Assembly (NCBI GenBank): GCA_030602145.1
Contig: JAUWAH010000002.1
Coordinates: forward strand, 1 to 21,017
Source: Desulfobulbus sp.
GTDB lineage: Bacteria; Desulfobacterota; Desulfobulbia; Desulfobulbales; Desulfobulbaceae
Direction: 5' to 3'
Length of the DNA stretch: 21,017 nucleotides
Positions 14,768-21,017 of this stretch are shown here, piece by piece (within the stretch, counting starts at the first letter, position 1; each line of letters begins with the position of its first letter). Below the pieces are notes generated by a model. That model was not told the origin of the DNA. It did not search any database and saw only the letters and a program-made list of their open reading frames with translations. The position numbers and the translations under genes are program-made.

Positions 14768-15912
14768 CCCCGTTGGCGCCATCCAATGTTGCCGCAGACT
14801 GGCTGACGCTCTCCTTTCTTCCCGGTCTGGGGTGCACCCTGATCAACCGTCTGGTCGAATGCCTGGGGTCGCCGGGTGCCGTGCTGGCCGCCAAGGGCGA
14901 ACTTGGAATGATCGATGGTGTCGGCCCGCGTCTGCAAGCGTTGCTGCGTGATTCGGGTCAGGTCAGCCAGGCCCGGCAACGCGCCACTCTTGAGTTGAAG
15001 CGCATCGAGCAGGTCAAAGGAAAGCTGCTCACCCCCGATACCTTCCCCCCTTTGCTTCGCGCCATTGCCGACAATCCCGCCCTGCTCTGGTGCCGGGGCG
15101 ATGACCAATGGCTGCATCGGCCGGCCGTGGCCGTCATCGGTTCCCGTGCTGCCTCGGATTACGGCCGCCGGAGTGCGGCCGCGCTGGCCGCTGGCCTGGC
15201 CGAGGCAGGTTATGCCGTCATCTCGGGAGCAGCCTATGGCATCGATGCGGCTGCGCATCGCGGCGCCTTGAACGCCGGCGGTGGCACCATCGCCGTCCTC
15301 GGCTGCGGTGTTGACGTCGTCTATCCCCGTACCCATGCCGAGTTGTACACCGATATCATCGCCGGCGGCTTGCTGCTCAGCGAGTATCCGCTGGGCACAA
15401 CTCCGGAAGGGTTTCGTTTTCCGGCAAGAAACCGAATCATCAGCGGCCTGGCCCAGGGGGTGGTCGTGGTCGAGGCCACGGAACATTCCGGTTCGTTGAT
15501 CACCGCACGGCTGGCCCTGGATCAGGGCCGGGAGGTCTTTGCCGTCCCCGGACGGATCGATTCCCCAAAGAGCGCCGGCACCCACCGGCTGATTCAGCAG
15601 GGAGCACATCTCGTCCACACGGTGGCCGATATCCACGAACACCTTTCCTGGAGCGGCAGCCTCCGGGCCATGCCCGTTCGTCCGTCACCCGCCGCCGTCC
15701 CGATCACTGACCTGGAACGTCAGGTCCTCGATAGTCTGGACAGCTATCCCCGCGACATCGACACCATCGTCCGTCAGACAGGACTCTGTCTGGTCGATCT
15801 CCATGGTCTGCTCCTCCAGTTGGAACTGAAGGGGTTGGTGCGCCAGCTACCCGGCCAGCAGTTCGAGCGTGTCGGCGGCGATCGGGAAGCGACATCGCCG
15901 TCGCCACAATGA
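14764..15912 (+). CDS. dprA: DNA-processing protein DprA
   Basis: DprA binds incoming single-stranded DNA and loads RecA during natural transformation; homologues are widespread in non-competent bacteria too. The protein is up to 382 aa. The N-terminal helical region includes [15 protein letters not shown] and a helix-hairpin-helix-like [10 protein letters not shown]. The Rossmann core shows [12 protein letters not shown] (124-134), [37 protein letters not shown] and [24 protein letters not shown] winged-helix-like domain (about 316-370) closes the protein. The TTG start at 14764 overlaps the rpoD stop (TTGA), implying translational coupling. No good ribosome binding site is seen, and TTG 14773 is an alternative. 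The last residues (after QFERV) are probably unstructured. Confidence 0.92.
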   Translation: MTPLAPSNVAADWLTLSFLPGLGCTLINRLVECLGSPGAVLAAKGELGMIDGVGPRLQALLRDSGQVSQARQRATLELKRIEQVKGKLLTPDTFPPLLRAIADNPALLWCRGDDQWLHRPAVAVIGSRAASDYGRRSAAALAAGLAEAGYAVISGAAYGIDAAAHRGALNAGGGTIAVLGCGVDVVYPRTHAELYTDIIAGGLLLSEYPLGTTPEGFRFPARNRIISGLAQGVVVVEATEHSGSLITARLALDQGREVFAVPGRIDSPKSAGTHRLIQQGAHLVHTVADIHEHLSWSGSLRAMPVRPSPAAVPITDLERQVLDSLDSYPRDIDTIVRQTGLCLVDLHGLLLQLELKGLVRQLPGQQFERVGGDREATSPSPQ

Positions 15913-15931
15913 GGTTTTTTTCCGGCCGATC

Positions 15932-15940
15932 TGGTATATT
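15932..15940 (+). promoter_or_regulatory. Candidate extended -10 promoter of rpe-pgi
   Basis: TGG-TATATT (15932-15940) matches the extended -10 form TGN plus a -10 box with five of six consensus bases. No good -35 box lies 17 bases upstream, which extended -10 promoters can do without. It is 53 bases before the rpe start, and 19 bases after the dprA stop. Confidence 0.45.
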
Positions 15941-15993
15941 CCCCATCCGACAGTCCACGCAGACAACCATCAACATGCAACCGGGAGAGAGCC

Positions 15994-16656
15994 ATGCGTT
16001 CCCTCATGATAGCCCCTTCGATTCTGTCCGCCGACTTCTCCCGACTTGGCGACGAGGTGCGGGCGGTGGAGGCGGCGGGGGCCGATGTCATCCATGTGGA
16101 TGTCATGGACGGCCATTTCGTTCCCAATATCACCATCGGCCCGCTGGTGGTCAAGGCGGTGCGGGCGGTCACCGATCTGCCGGTGGACGTGCACCTGATG
16201 ATCACCAGCCCCGATCGGTACATCGACGACTTCATCGATGCCGGCGCCGATTGGGTGACCGTGCATGTCGAGGCGTGCACCCATCTCCATCGGACCCTTG
16301 CCTCCATCAGGGCCAGGGGGAAAAAGGCTGGGGCGGTGCTCAATCCCGCCACCTCCCTGTCGACCCTCGACTATGTCCTGGGCGAGGTCGACCTGGTGAT
16401 GCTGATGAGCGTCAACCCCGGCTTCGGCGGCCAGTCGTTCATCGGCTCGGCCGTTGAGAAAACCAGGCAACTGCGCCAGATGCTCGATCGGGTCAATCCC
16501 GGGGCTGGCATTGAGGTGGACGGCGGTATCGGGCCGGCGACCATCGGGCCGATGGCGGCCGCCGGGGCGAATATTTTTGTGGCCGGCTCGGCGATTTACG
16601 GGCAGCCCGACTACCAGGCGGTCATCTCCGCGCTCAAGGAGTTGGCCAGACAGTAA
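15994..16656 (+). CDS. rpe: Ribulose-phosphate 3-epimerase
   Basis: Rpe interconverts ribulose 5-phosphate and xylulose 5-phosphate in the pentose phosphate pathway. The 220-aa length is typical. The metal-binding residues fall in their expected places: His34 and Asp36 in VIHVDVMDGHFVPNITIG, His67 in VDVHLM, and Asp176 in IEVDGGIG, which with Asp36 also does catalysis. NPGFGGQSFI (141-150) and the phosphate-binding ANIFVAGSAIYG loop complete the barrel. ATG 15994 has GGGAG (15983-15987) 6 bases upstream. The gene is 23 bases ahead of pgi, making a small sugar-phosphate operon. Confidence 0.97.
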   Translation: MRSLMIAPSILSADFSRLGDEVRAVEAAGADVIHVDVMDGHFVPNITIGPLVVKAVRAVTDLPVDVHLMITSPDRYIDDFIDAGADWVTVHVEACTHLHRTLASIRARGKKAGAVLNPATSLSTLDYVLGEVDLVMLMSVNPGFGGQSFIGSAVEKTRQLRQMLDRVNPGAGIEVDGGIGPATIGPMAAAGANIFVAGSAIYGQPDYQAVISALKELARQ

Positions 16657-16679
16657 CCCCACACGGCAGGGAGGTGATC

Positions 16680-18278
16680 ATGCAGTGGCTGGATTTTTCC
16701 GCCCATGCGGCGACGGCGAAACTCGCCGAACTGGCGCGGGCCCCGCACGATTTGTCGGCCCCGGAGGGTCTGAACCCGCAACGGATCGATGAATACGTCG
16801 CCTCGTTCTGCGGGTTTGACCTGTTGTACGCCACCCAGCGCGTCACGGCGCCGGTGCTCGACGCCCTTCAGGAGCTGGCCGATGAGGCCCGGTTGATCGA
16901 GCAGTTCAAGGCCATGCAGGCGGGGGCGGTGCTCAACCGCATCGACGGGTTTGCCTGTGAAAACCGTCAGGTGCTGCACACAGCCAGTCGGGATGTCTTC
17001 GAGGCGGCTCCCCTGGCCCCGGAGGCCGCCGCCAAGGCCAAGCGGGAGTTGACAAAGTTGCGGGATTTTCTTGATGAGCTGGCTTCCGGAGCCATTGTCA
17101 ACGCTCAAGGGCAACCGTTCACCACCATGGTGCAGGTGGGGATCGGCGGCTCCGATCTGGGGCCGCGGGCACTCTATCTCGCTTTGAAGGCCTACCGGCT
17201 TCCCGGAAGATCGGCCAGGTTCATCGCCAACGTCGATCCCGACGATACCGCCGAGGTTCTGCACGGGCTCGATCTGTCGCGGACCCTGTTCAACATCGTT
17301 TCCAAGAGCGGCTCCACCCTGGAAACCCTGACCAACGAACGGCTGGTCCGTGCAGCCCTGGCCAGGGCCGGCCTGGATCCGGCCCGGCATCTGGTGGCGG
17401 TGACCGGCGAAGGAAGCCCCATGGACGATGCCGCCAACTACCTGCGTTCCTTTTATATGGAAGATTATATCGGCGGCCGCTACTCGGCCACCTCCATGGT
17501 CGGCGCCGTCACCCTGGGCTTTGCCCTGGGATTCGAGACAGTCACCGAGATCCTGCGGGGTGCGCATGAGGTCGACCGGGCCGCTGAAGATGGCGACATC
17601 CGCACCAACATACCTCTTCTGCTCGCCCTGCTGGGCATCTGGAATCACAACTTTCTCGGGCATGCCACCGTGGCCGTGTTGCCCTACAGCCAGGCACTAT
17701 CCAGATTTCCGGCCCACCTGCAGCAATGCGACATGGAGAGCAACGGCAAGGCAGTCACCCGGCAGGGGCGGCCGGTCAACTGGCAGACCGGGCCGGTGGT
17801 TTGGGGAGAACCTGGGACAAACGGCCAGCACGCCTTCTATCAACTGATCCATCAGGGCACCGAGGTGGTGCCGGTGGAATTCATCGGCTTTCGCCGCAGT
17901 CAGTATGATAACGATCTTGAAGTCGAAGGAACAAGCTCGCAGCAGAAACTGGTCGCCAATATGCTGGCTCAATCCCTGGCCCTGGCAATGGGCAAGAACG
18001 ACGACAATCCAGCCCGTCGTTTTCCGGGCAACCGGCCCAATTCGGTGCTGCTCGCCGACCGGTTGACCCCTCGGACCATGGGGGCGCTCCTGGCCATCTA
18101 CGAGCACCGCATTGTCTTCCAGGGGTTCTGTTGGAACATCAACTCGTTTGATCAGGAAGGAGTGCAACTGGGCAAGATCCTGTCGACCCGCCTGCTGACC
18201 CTGCTTGCCGGCCGGAGCGGGGCGGGGGAGGCTGGCAGCGTGGTGCAGAGCCTGCTCCGAAGGGCGAAAATGATGTGA
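16680..18278 (+). CDS. pgi: Glucose-6-phosphate isomerase
   Basis: Pgi interconverts glucose 6-phosphate and fructose 6-phosphate in the cytoplasm. The 532-aa protein has the family signatures: VGIGGSDLGPRAL, the phosphate-binding SKSGSTLET (208-216), GGRYSATSMVGAV, and QCDMESNGKAVTRQG with catalytic Glu353. It also has GEPGTNGQHAFYQLIHQG with His384, and QEGVQLGK with Lys499. ATG 16680 is preferred over GTG 16674, because GGGAGGTGAT (16669-16678) is a near-ideal ribosome binding site for the ATG and covers the GTG itself. It follows rpe by 23 bases. A hairpin with a short T run lies just after the stop. Confidence 0.97.
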   Translation: MQWLDFSAHAATAKLAELARAPHDLSAPEGLNPQRIDEYVASFCGFDLLYATQRVTAPVLDALQELADEARLIEQFKAMQAGAVLNRIDGFACENRQVLHTASRDVFEAAPLAPEAAAKAKRELTKLRDFLDELASGAIVNAQGQPFTTMVQVGIGGSDLGPRALYLALKAYRLPGRSARFIANVDPDDTAEVLHGLDLSRTLFNIVSKSGSTLETLTNERLVRAALARAGLDPARHLVAVTGEGSPMDDAANYLRSFYMEDYIGGRYSATSMVGAVTLGFALGFETVTEILRGAHEVDRAAEDGDIRTNIPLLLALLGIWNHNFLGHATVAVLPYSQALSRFPAHLQQCDMESNGKAVTRQGRPVNWQTGPVVWGEPGTNGQHAFYQLIHQGTEVVPVEFIGFRRSQYDNDLEVEGTSSQQKLVANMLAQSLALAMGKNDDNPARRFPGNRPNSVLLADRLTPRTMGALLAIYEHRIVFQGFCWNINSFDQEGVQLGKILSTRLLTLLAGRSGAGEAGSVVQSLLRRAKMM

Positions 18279-18283
18279 AGAAC

Positions 18284-18303
18284 ACAGGAGCCCGGCCTGT
18301 TTT
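18284..18303 (+). terminator. Probable rho-independent terminator after pgi
   Basis: ACAGG (18284-18288) and CCTGT (18296-18300) form a 5-bp stem with a 7-base GC-rich loop, running into TTTT (18300-18303). The stem can be lengthened past one mismatch by two A-T pairs. It is modest but is placed 5 bases after the pgi stop, and separates pgi from the dsr promoter. Confidence 0.45.
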
Positions 18304-18333
18304 CCTGGTGCGACAACGGCTTATGATTTTATG

Positions 18334-18362
18334 TTGACAAAGACTGTACAGGCGTTTATTCT
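18334..18362 (+). promoter_or_regulatory. Sigma70-type promoter of dsrAB
   Basis: A perfect -35 box TTGACA (18334-18339) and TATTCT (18357-18362) are separated by exactly 17 bases. Transcription would begin near 18369, giving a leader of about 118 bases before dsrA. The spacer contains the 8-bp palindrome CTGTACAG (18344-18351). This is the best promoter match in the window, as expected for a highly expressed respiratory operon. Confidence 0.65.
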
Positions 18363-18367
18363 CGCCC

Positions 18368-18394
18368 TCTGAATGAGCATTCAATATGGTATTG
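18368..18394. promoter_or_regulatory. Nested palindromes at the predicted dsrA transcription start, candidate operators
   Basis: TGAATG-AG-CATTCA (18370-18383) is a perfect 6-bp inverted repeat. Together with flanking bases (18368-18385) its arms fit the ArgR-type pattern TNTGAAT-N4-ATTCANW. It overlaps a second perfect repeat, CAATA-TGG-TATTG (18382-18394). Their place at and just after the predicted start is right for a repressor or a leader structure. The regulator is unknown. Confidence 0.4.
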
Positions 18395-18486
18395 TGCGTT
18401 CTTGCCTGTATTGACGTGCATTTTTCGTTTTGTTTACTTGAATTGACTGGTGTTATTTAACCACATACACTCTAGGAGGAACACTG

Positions 18487-19773
18487 ATGGCAAAGCATGA
18501 AACGCCTCTATTGGATCAATTGGAATCTGGTCCATGGCCGAGTTTCGTCACCGATCTCAAGCAGCAGGCTGCGACCAAGCCGGAAATTTGGGACATTCTT
18601 GGTCAGCTTGAGCTTTCCTACAAGGATCGGATCACCCATTGGAAGCATGGTGGTATCGTCGGTGTTTTCGGTTACGGCGGCGGCATCGTCGGTCGTTATT
18701 CCGATGTACCGAAACAGTTCCCCGGTGTAGAGCATTTCCATACCGTTCGTATCGCCCAGCCCTCGGGTCTGTACTACAGCACCGAGAACCTTCGCGCCCT
18801 GATGAATCTGTGGGAGAAGTACGGTTCCGGCGTCACCAATTTCCATGGTTCCACCGGCGACCTGATTTTCCTCGGCACCCGCACCGAAAATCTGGAGCCT
18901 CTGTTCTGGGATCTGACCCACGACCTGAAGCAAGACCTCGGCGGTTCCGGCTCCAACCTGCGTACTCCTTCCAGCTGTCTTGGTGATAGCCGCTGCGAGT
19001 GGGCCTGCTTTGACGCTCAGGAAGTCTGCAACAGCCTGACCCAGCGGTACCAGGACGAGATCCATCGTCCAGCCTTCCCGTACAAGTTCAAGTTCAAATT
19101 CTCCGCCTGCCCGAACGACTGCGTTGCCGCCATTGCCCGCTCCGACTTCTCCGTCATCGGCACCTGGAAGGACAACATCCGCATTGATCAGGCCGCAGTG
19201 AAGAAGTACATCGCCGGCGATGCCGAGTATCCGTCCAACGGTGGTGCCCACAAGGGCCGTGACTGGGGTAAGTTCGACATCCAGAAAGAGGTCATCGACC
19301 TTTGCCCGACCGACTGTATGTGGATGGAAGGCGGCGAGTTGAAGATCGACGACGCCGAGTGTACCCGCTGCATGCACTGCATCAACGTCATGCCCCGCGC
19401 CCTCCGTCCGGGTGTTGAGAAAGGCGCCTCCATCCTGATCGGCGCCAAGGCCCCGATCCTCGATGGCGCCCAGTTCTCCACCCTGATCATCCCGTTTGTC
19501 GAAATCAACGCCGAAGACGATTTCCAGGCAGTTGTCGATGTGATCGAGAAGGTTTGGGACTGGTGGATGGAAGTCGGCAAGAACCGTGAGCGTGTTGGTG
19601 AGACCATGCAGCGTATCGGCCTGCCCACCTTCCTCAGCGTCATGGAAGTTGAGCCCATGCCGCAGCACGTCAAAGAGCCGCGTTCCAACCCCTACGTCTT
19701 CTGGAAGGAAGAGGAAGTACCCGGTGGCTGGGAGCGTGACGTCGTCGAGTTCAGAAAGCGTCACGCCGCCTGA
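18487..19773 (+). CDS. dsrA: Dissimilatory sulfite reductase, alpha subunit
   Basis: DsrA pairs with DsrB in an alpha2beta2 cytoplasmic enzyme that reduces sulfite in the last stage of sulfate respiration. The 428-aa length fits reductive-type proteins. The siroheme-[4Fe-4S] region shows CLGDSRC (Cys164, Cys170) and CPNDC (Cys208, Cys212). The inserted ferredoxin domain contains LCPTDCMWM (Cys273, Cys277) and CTRCMHC (Cys292, Cys295, Cys298). ATG 18487 has a consensus AGGAGG (18474-18479) 7 bases upstream. Codon choice includes many CGT and GGT codons compared with the very GC-rich neighbours, as expected for strong expression. It is followed by dsrB after 53 bases. Operon partners such as dsrD would lie beyond the window. 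Confidence 0.98.
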   Translation: MAKHETPLLDQLESGPWPSFVTDLKQQAATKPEIWDILGQLELSYKDRITHWKHGGIVGVFGYGGGIVGRYSDVPKQFPGVEHFHTVRIAQPSGLYYSTENLRALMNLWEKYGSGVTNFHGSTGDLIFLGTRTENLEPLFWDLTHDLKQDLGGSGSNLRTPSSCLGDSRCEWACFDAQEVCNSLTQRYQDEIHRPAFPYKFKFKFSACPNDCVAAIARSDFSVIGTWKDNIRIDQAAVKKYIAGDAEYPSNGGAHKGRDWGKFDIQKEVIDLCPTDCMWMEGGELKIDDAECTRCMHCINVMPRALRPGVEKGASILIGAKAPILDGAQFSTLIIPFVEINAEDDFQAVVDVIEKVWDWWMEVGKNRERVGETMQRIGLPTFLSVMEVEPMPQHVKEPRSNPYVFWKEEEVPGGWERDVVEFRKRHAA

Positions 19774-19826
19774 TAACCGTCGTCATTATTAGAACCTAAC
19801 GGAACTACTTATAAGGAGATAATATA

Positions 19827-20969
19827 ATGGGTTACGATCCGAATAATCCTATGGAAGGTCGGATTACCGACTTGGGACCGCGGTATTACGGTGATTTTCT
19901 GCCGCCCGTCATCAAAGAAAATAAAGGCAAATGGCTCTATCACGAGATCCTGGAGCCCGGTGTCCTGATGCATGTGTCCGAGACCGGCGCCAAGGTGTTC
20001 ACGGTCCGTTGCGGGTCTCCCCGTTTGGTCACCGTCAACTATGTACGCGATATTTGCGACATCGCTGACAAGCATTGCGACGGCTTTGTCCGCTTCACCA
20101 CCCGGAACAACATCGAGTTCATGGTGGATGCTCAGGAAAAAATCGAGCCGCTGAAGGCCACCATCAAGACCTATGGCAACAAGTTCCCGATCGGCGGCAC
20201 CGGTGCCTGTGTGACCAACATCGTGCACACCCAGGGATGGATCCACTGCCACACTCCGGCCACCGATGCTTCCGGACCGGTCAAGGCCGTCATGGACGAT
20301 TTGTTCGAGTATTTCGGCTCCATGACCCTACCCGCGCAGGTTCGTATTGCTCTGGCCTGCTGCCTGAACATGTGTGGCGCCGTCCATGCATCCGATATCG
20401 CCATTCTCGGTATCCATCGCAAGCCGCCGATGATCGATCATGATCGTATCACTGGCGTGTGCGAGTTGCCGCTGGCCATCGCCTCCTGTCCGCTGGGTGC
20501 GGTCAAGCCAGCCAAGGCCACCAACTCCGCCGGTGAGGAAGTGAAGACTGTCAAGGTCAATGCCGAGCGATGTATGTTCTGCGGTAACTGCTACACCATG
20601 TGTCCGGCCATGCCGTTGTCCGATCCGGAAGGTGATGGTATCGCCATCCTTGTTGGCGGCAAGGTGTCCAACGCCAAATCGGCACCCAAATTCTCCAAGC
20701 TGGTTGTACCGTTCCTGCCGAACACCACCCCGCGTTGGCCTGAAACCGTTGCCTGTGTCCGGCAAATCCTCGAAGCCTATGCCAAAGATGCGAAGAAGTA
20801 TGAGCGTCTTGGCGAGTGGGCCGAGCGGATCGGTTGGGAGAAGTTTTTCGAGAAGACCGGAATCCCCTTCACCGAGAAATCCATTGACGACTATCGTCTG
20901 GCATACGACACCTGGCGTACCACAGCTCAGTTCAAGTACACCAGTCATACCGCTGCGTATACCAAGTAA
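19827..20969 (+). CDS. dsrB: Dissimilatory sulfite reductase, beta subunit
   Basis: DsrB forms the core enzyme with DsrA; in the known structures the catalytic siroheme site lies at the alpha-beta interface. The 380-aa protein is full length. Cluster-binding cysteines are seen as Cys141 (GWIHCHTP) and the CC-x3-C motif at Cys178, Cys179 and Cys183 (LACCLNMCG). A ferredoxin domain follows, with [10 protein letters not shown] (Cys221) and [12 protein letters not shown] (Cys249, Cys252, Cys255, Cys259). ATG 19827 has AGGAG (19814-19818) 8 bases upstream. The gene has its own site but no separate promoter that I can see in the 53-base gap, so it is probably co-transcribed with dsrA. A perfect 16-bp hairpin starts 12 bases after its stop. 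Confidence 0.98.
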   Translation: MGYDPNNPMEGRITDLGPRYYGDFLPPVIKENKGKWLYHEILEPGVLMHVSETGAKVFTVRCGSPRLVTVNYVRDICDIADKHCDGFVRFTTRNNIEFMVDAQEKIEPLKATIKTYGNKFPIGGTGACVTNIVHTQGWIHCHTPATDASGPVKAVMDDLFEYFGSMTLPAQVRIALACCLNMCGAVHASDIAILGIHRKPPMIDHDRITGVCELPLAIASCPLGAVKPAKATNSAGEEVKTVKVNAERCMFCGNCYTMCPAMPLSDPEGDGIAILVGGKVSNAKSAPKFSKLVVPFLPNTTPRWPETVACVRQILEAYAKDAKKYERLGEWAERIGWEKFFEKTGIPFTEKSIDDYRLAYDTWRTTAQFKYTSHTAAYTK

Positions 20970-20981
20970 CTGCAAGAGAGT

Positions 20982-21016
20982 GATGATCGGCCCTGAATCC
21001 TTCAGGGCCGATCATC
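20982..21016 (+). terminator. Strong stem-loop after dsrB (terminator or processing/attenuation hairpin)
   Basis: GATGATCGGCCCTGAA (20982-20997) pairs perfectly with TTCAGGGCCGATCATC (21001-21016) around a TCC loop, a 16-bp stem starting 12 bases after the dsrB stop. Only one base after the stem is inside the window, so a T run cannot be seen. If dsrD follows, this could instead stabilise the dsrAB message or reduce read-through. Confidence 0.65.
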
Positions 21017-21017
21017 T

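Noticed and set aside
11282..14782. Very long minus-strand open frames across dnaG and rpoD
   Set aside because: They are antisense frames of strongly conserved genes in GC-rich DNA; their products are rich in Gly, His, Gln and Pro and show no family motifs.
18443..18471. TTGACT, 17-base spacer and TACACT as a second dsrA promoter
   Set aside because: Boxes match well, but transcription would start near 18478, inside the AGGAGG ribosome binding site (18474-18479), giving a message that lacks part of it. The upstream TTGACA/TATTCT promoter is better placed.
18508..19764. Long minus-strand open frame opposite dsrA
   Set aside because: It is the complement of a full-length, conserved dsrA and lacks a plausible ribosome binding site or protein motifs.
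1..21017. tRNA, rRNA, CRISPR arrays, insertion sequences or phage genes
   Set aside because: Reading both strands gave no transposase or integrase motifs, no regularly spaced repeats, and no recognisable tRNA or rRNA sequence.

Overview
This GC-rich window is chromosomal DNA that looks like a sulfate-reducing Desulfobacterota bacterium, most likely Desulfobulbales. Adjacent dsrA and dsrB of full, reductive-type length (428 and 380 aa) sit beside core housekeeping genes (dnaG, rpoD, dprA, rpe, pgi). The assignment comes from gene content and protein sequence only; no database was searched.

Layout. Positions 1-112 hold the tail of an unidentified gene. Positions 226-3786 carry a likely co-transcribed signalling/secreted group: a periplasmic solute-binding-like protein, a hybrid sensor histidine kinase with a C-terminal receiver, and a small secreted CAP-domain protein. 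Positions 3856-7756 are a cobamide operon: a cobalamin riboswitch, then cobU, cobS, cobC, cobT and a TIM-barrel gene that looks like the cobamide-remodelling enzyme CbiR, with several junctions overlapping. Only late nucleotide-loop steps are encoded, so the operon looks like salvage and remodelling rather than de novo synthesis. Positions 8060-11005 are accessory: a 64-aa minus-strand protein, a diadenylate-cyclase (DisA_N/DAC) domain protein with an altered catalytic motif, and a 250-aa minus-strand protein of unknown function. Positions 11171-15912 are dnaG-rpoD-dprA, a macromolecular-synthesis-type cluster without rpsU. Positions 15994-18278 are rpe-pgi. Positions 18334-21016 are dsrAB with a strong sigma70-type promoter, nested palindromes at the predicted transcription start, and a perfect 16-bp hairpin after dsrB at the window edge.

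How the parts relate. Dissimilatory sulfite reductase is the terminal step of sulfate respiration. The cob genes rebuild imported or salvaged corrinoid into an active cobamide under B12 feedback. The kinase and the DAC-like protein suggest membrane sensing and, possibly, cyclic-dinucleotide signalling. The points most worth a second look are the DAC-like protein with RYN in place of RHR, the cobT/cbiR overlap under a B12 riboswitch, the palindrome cluster at the dsrA promoter, the hairpin after dsrB, the AT-rich repeat-bounded spacer between dnaG and rpoD, and an RpoD without a recognisable region 1.1.
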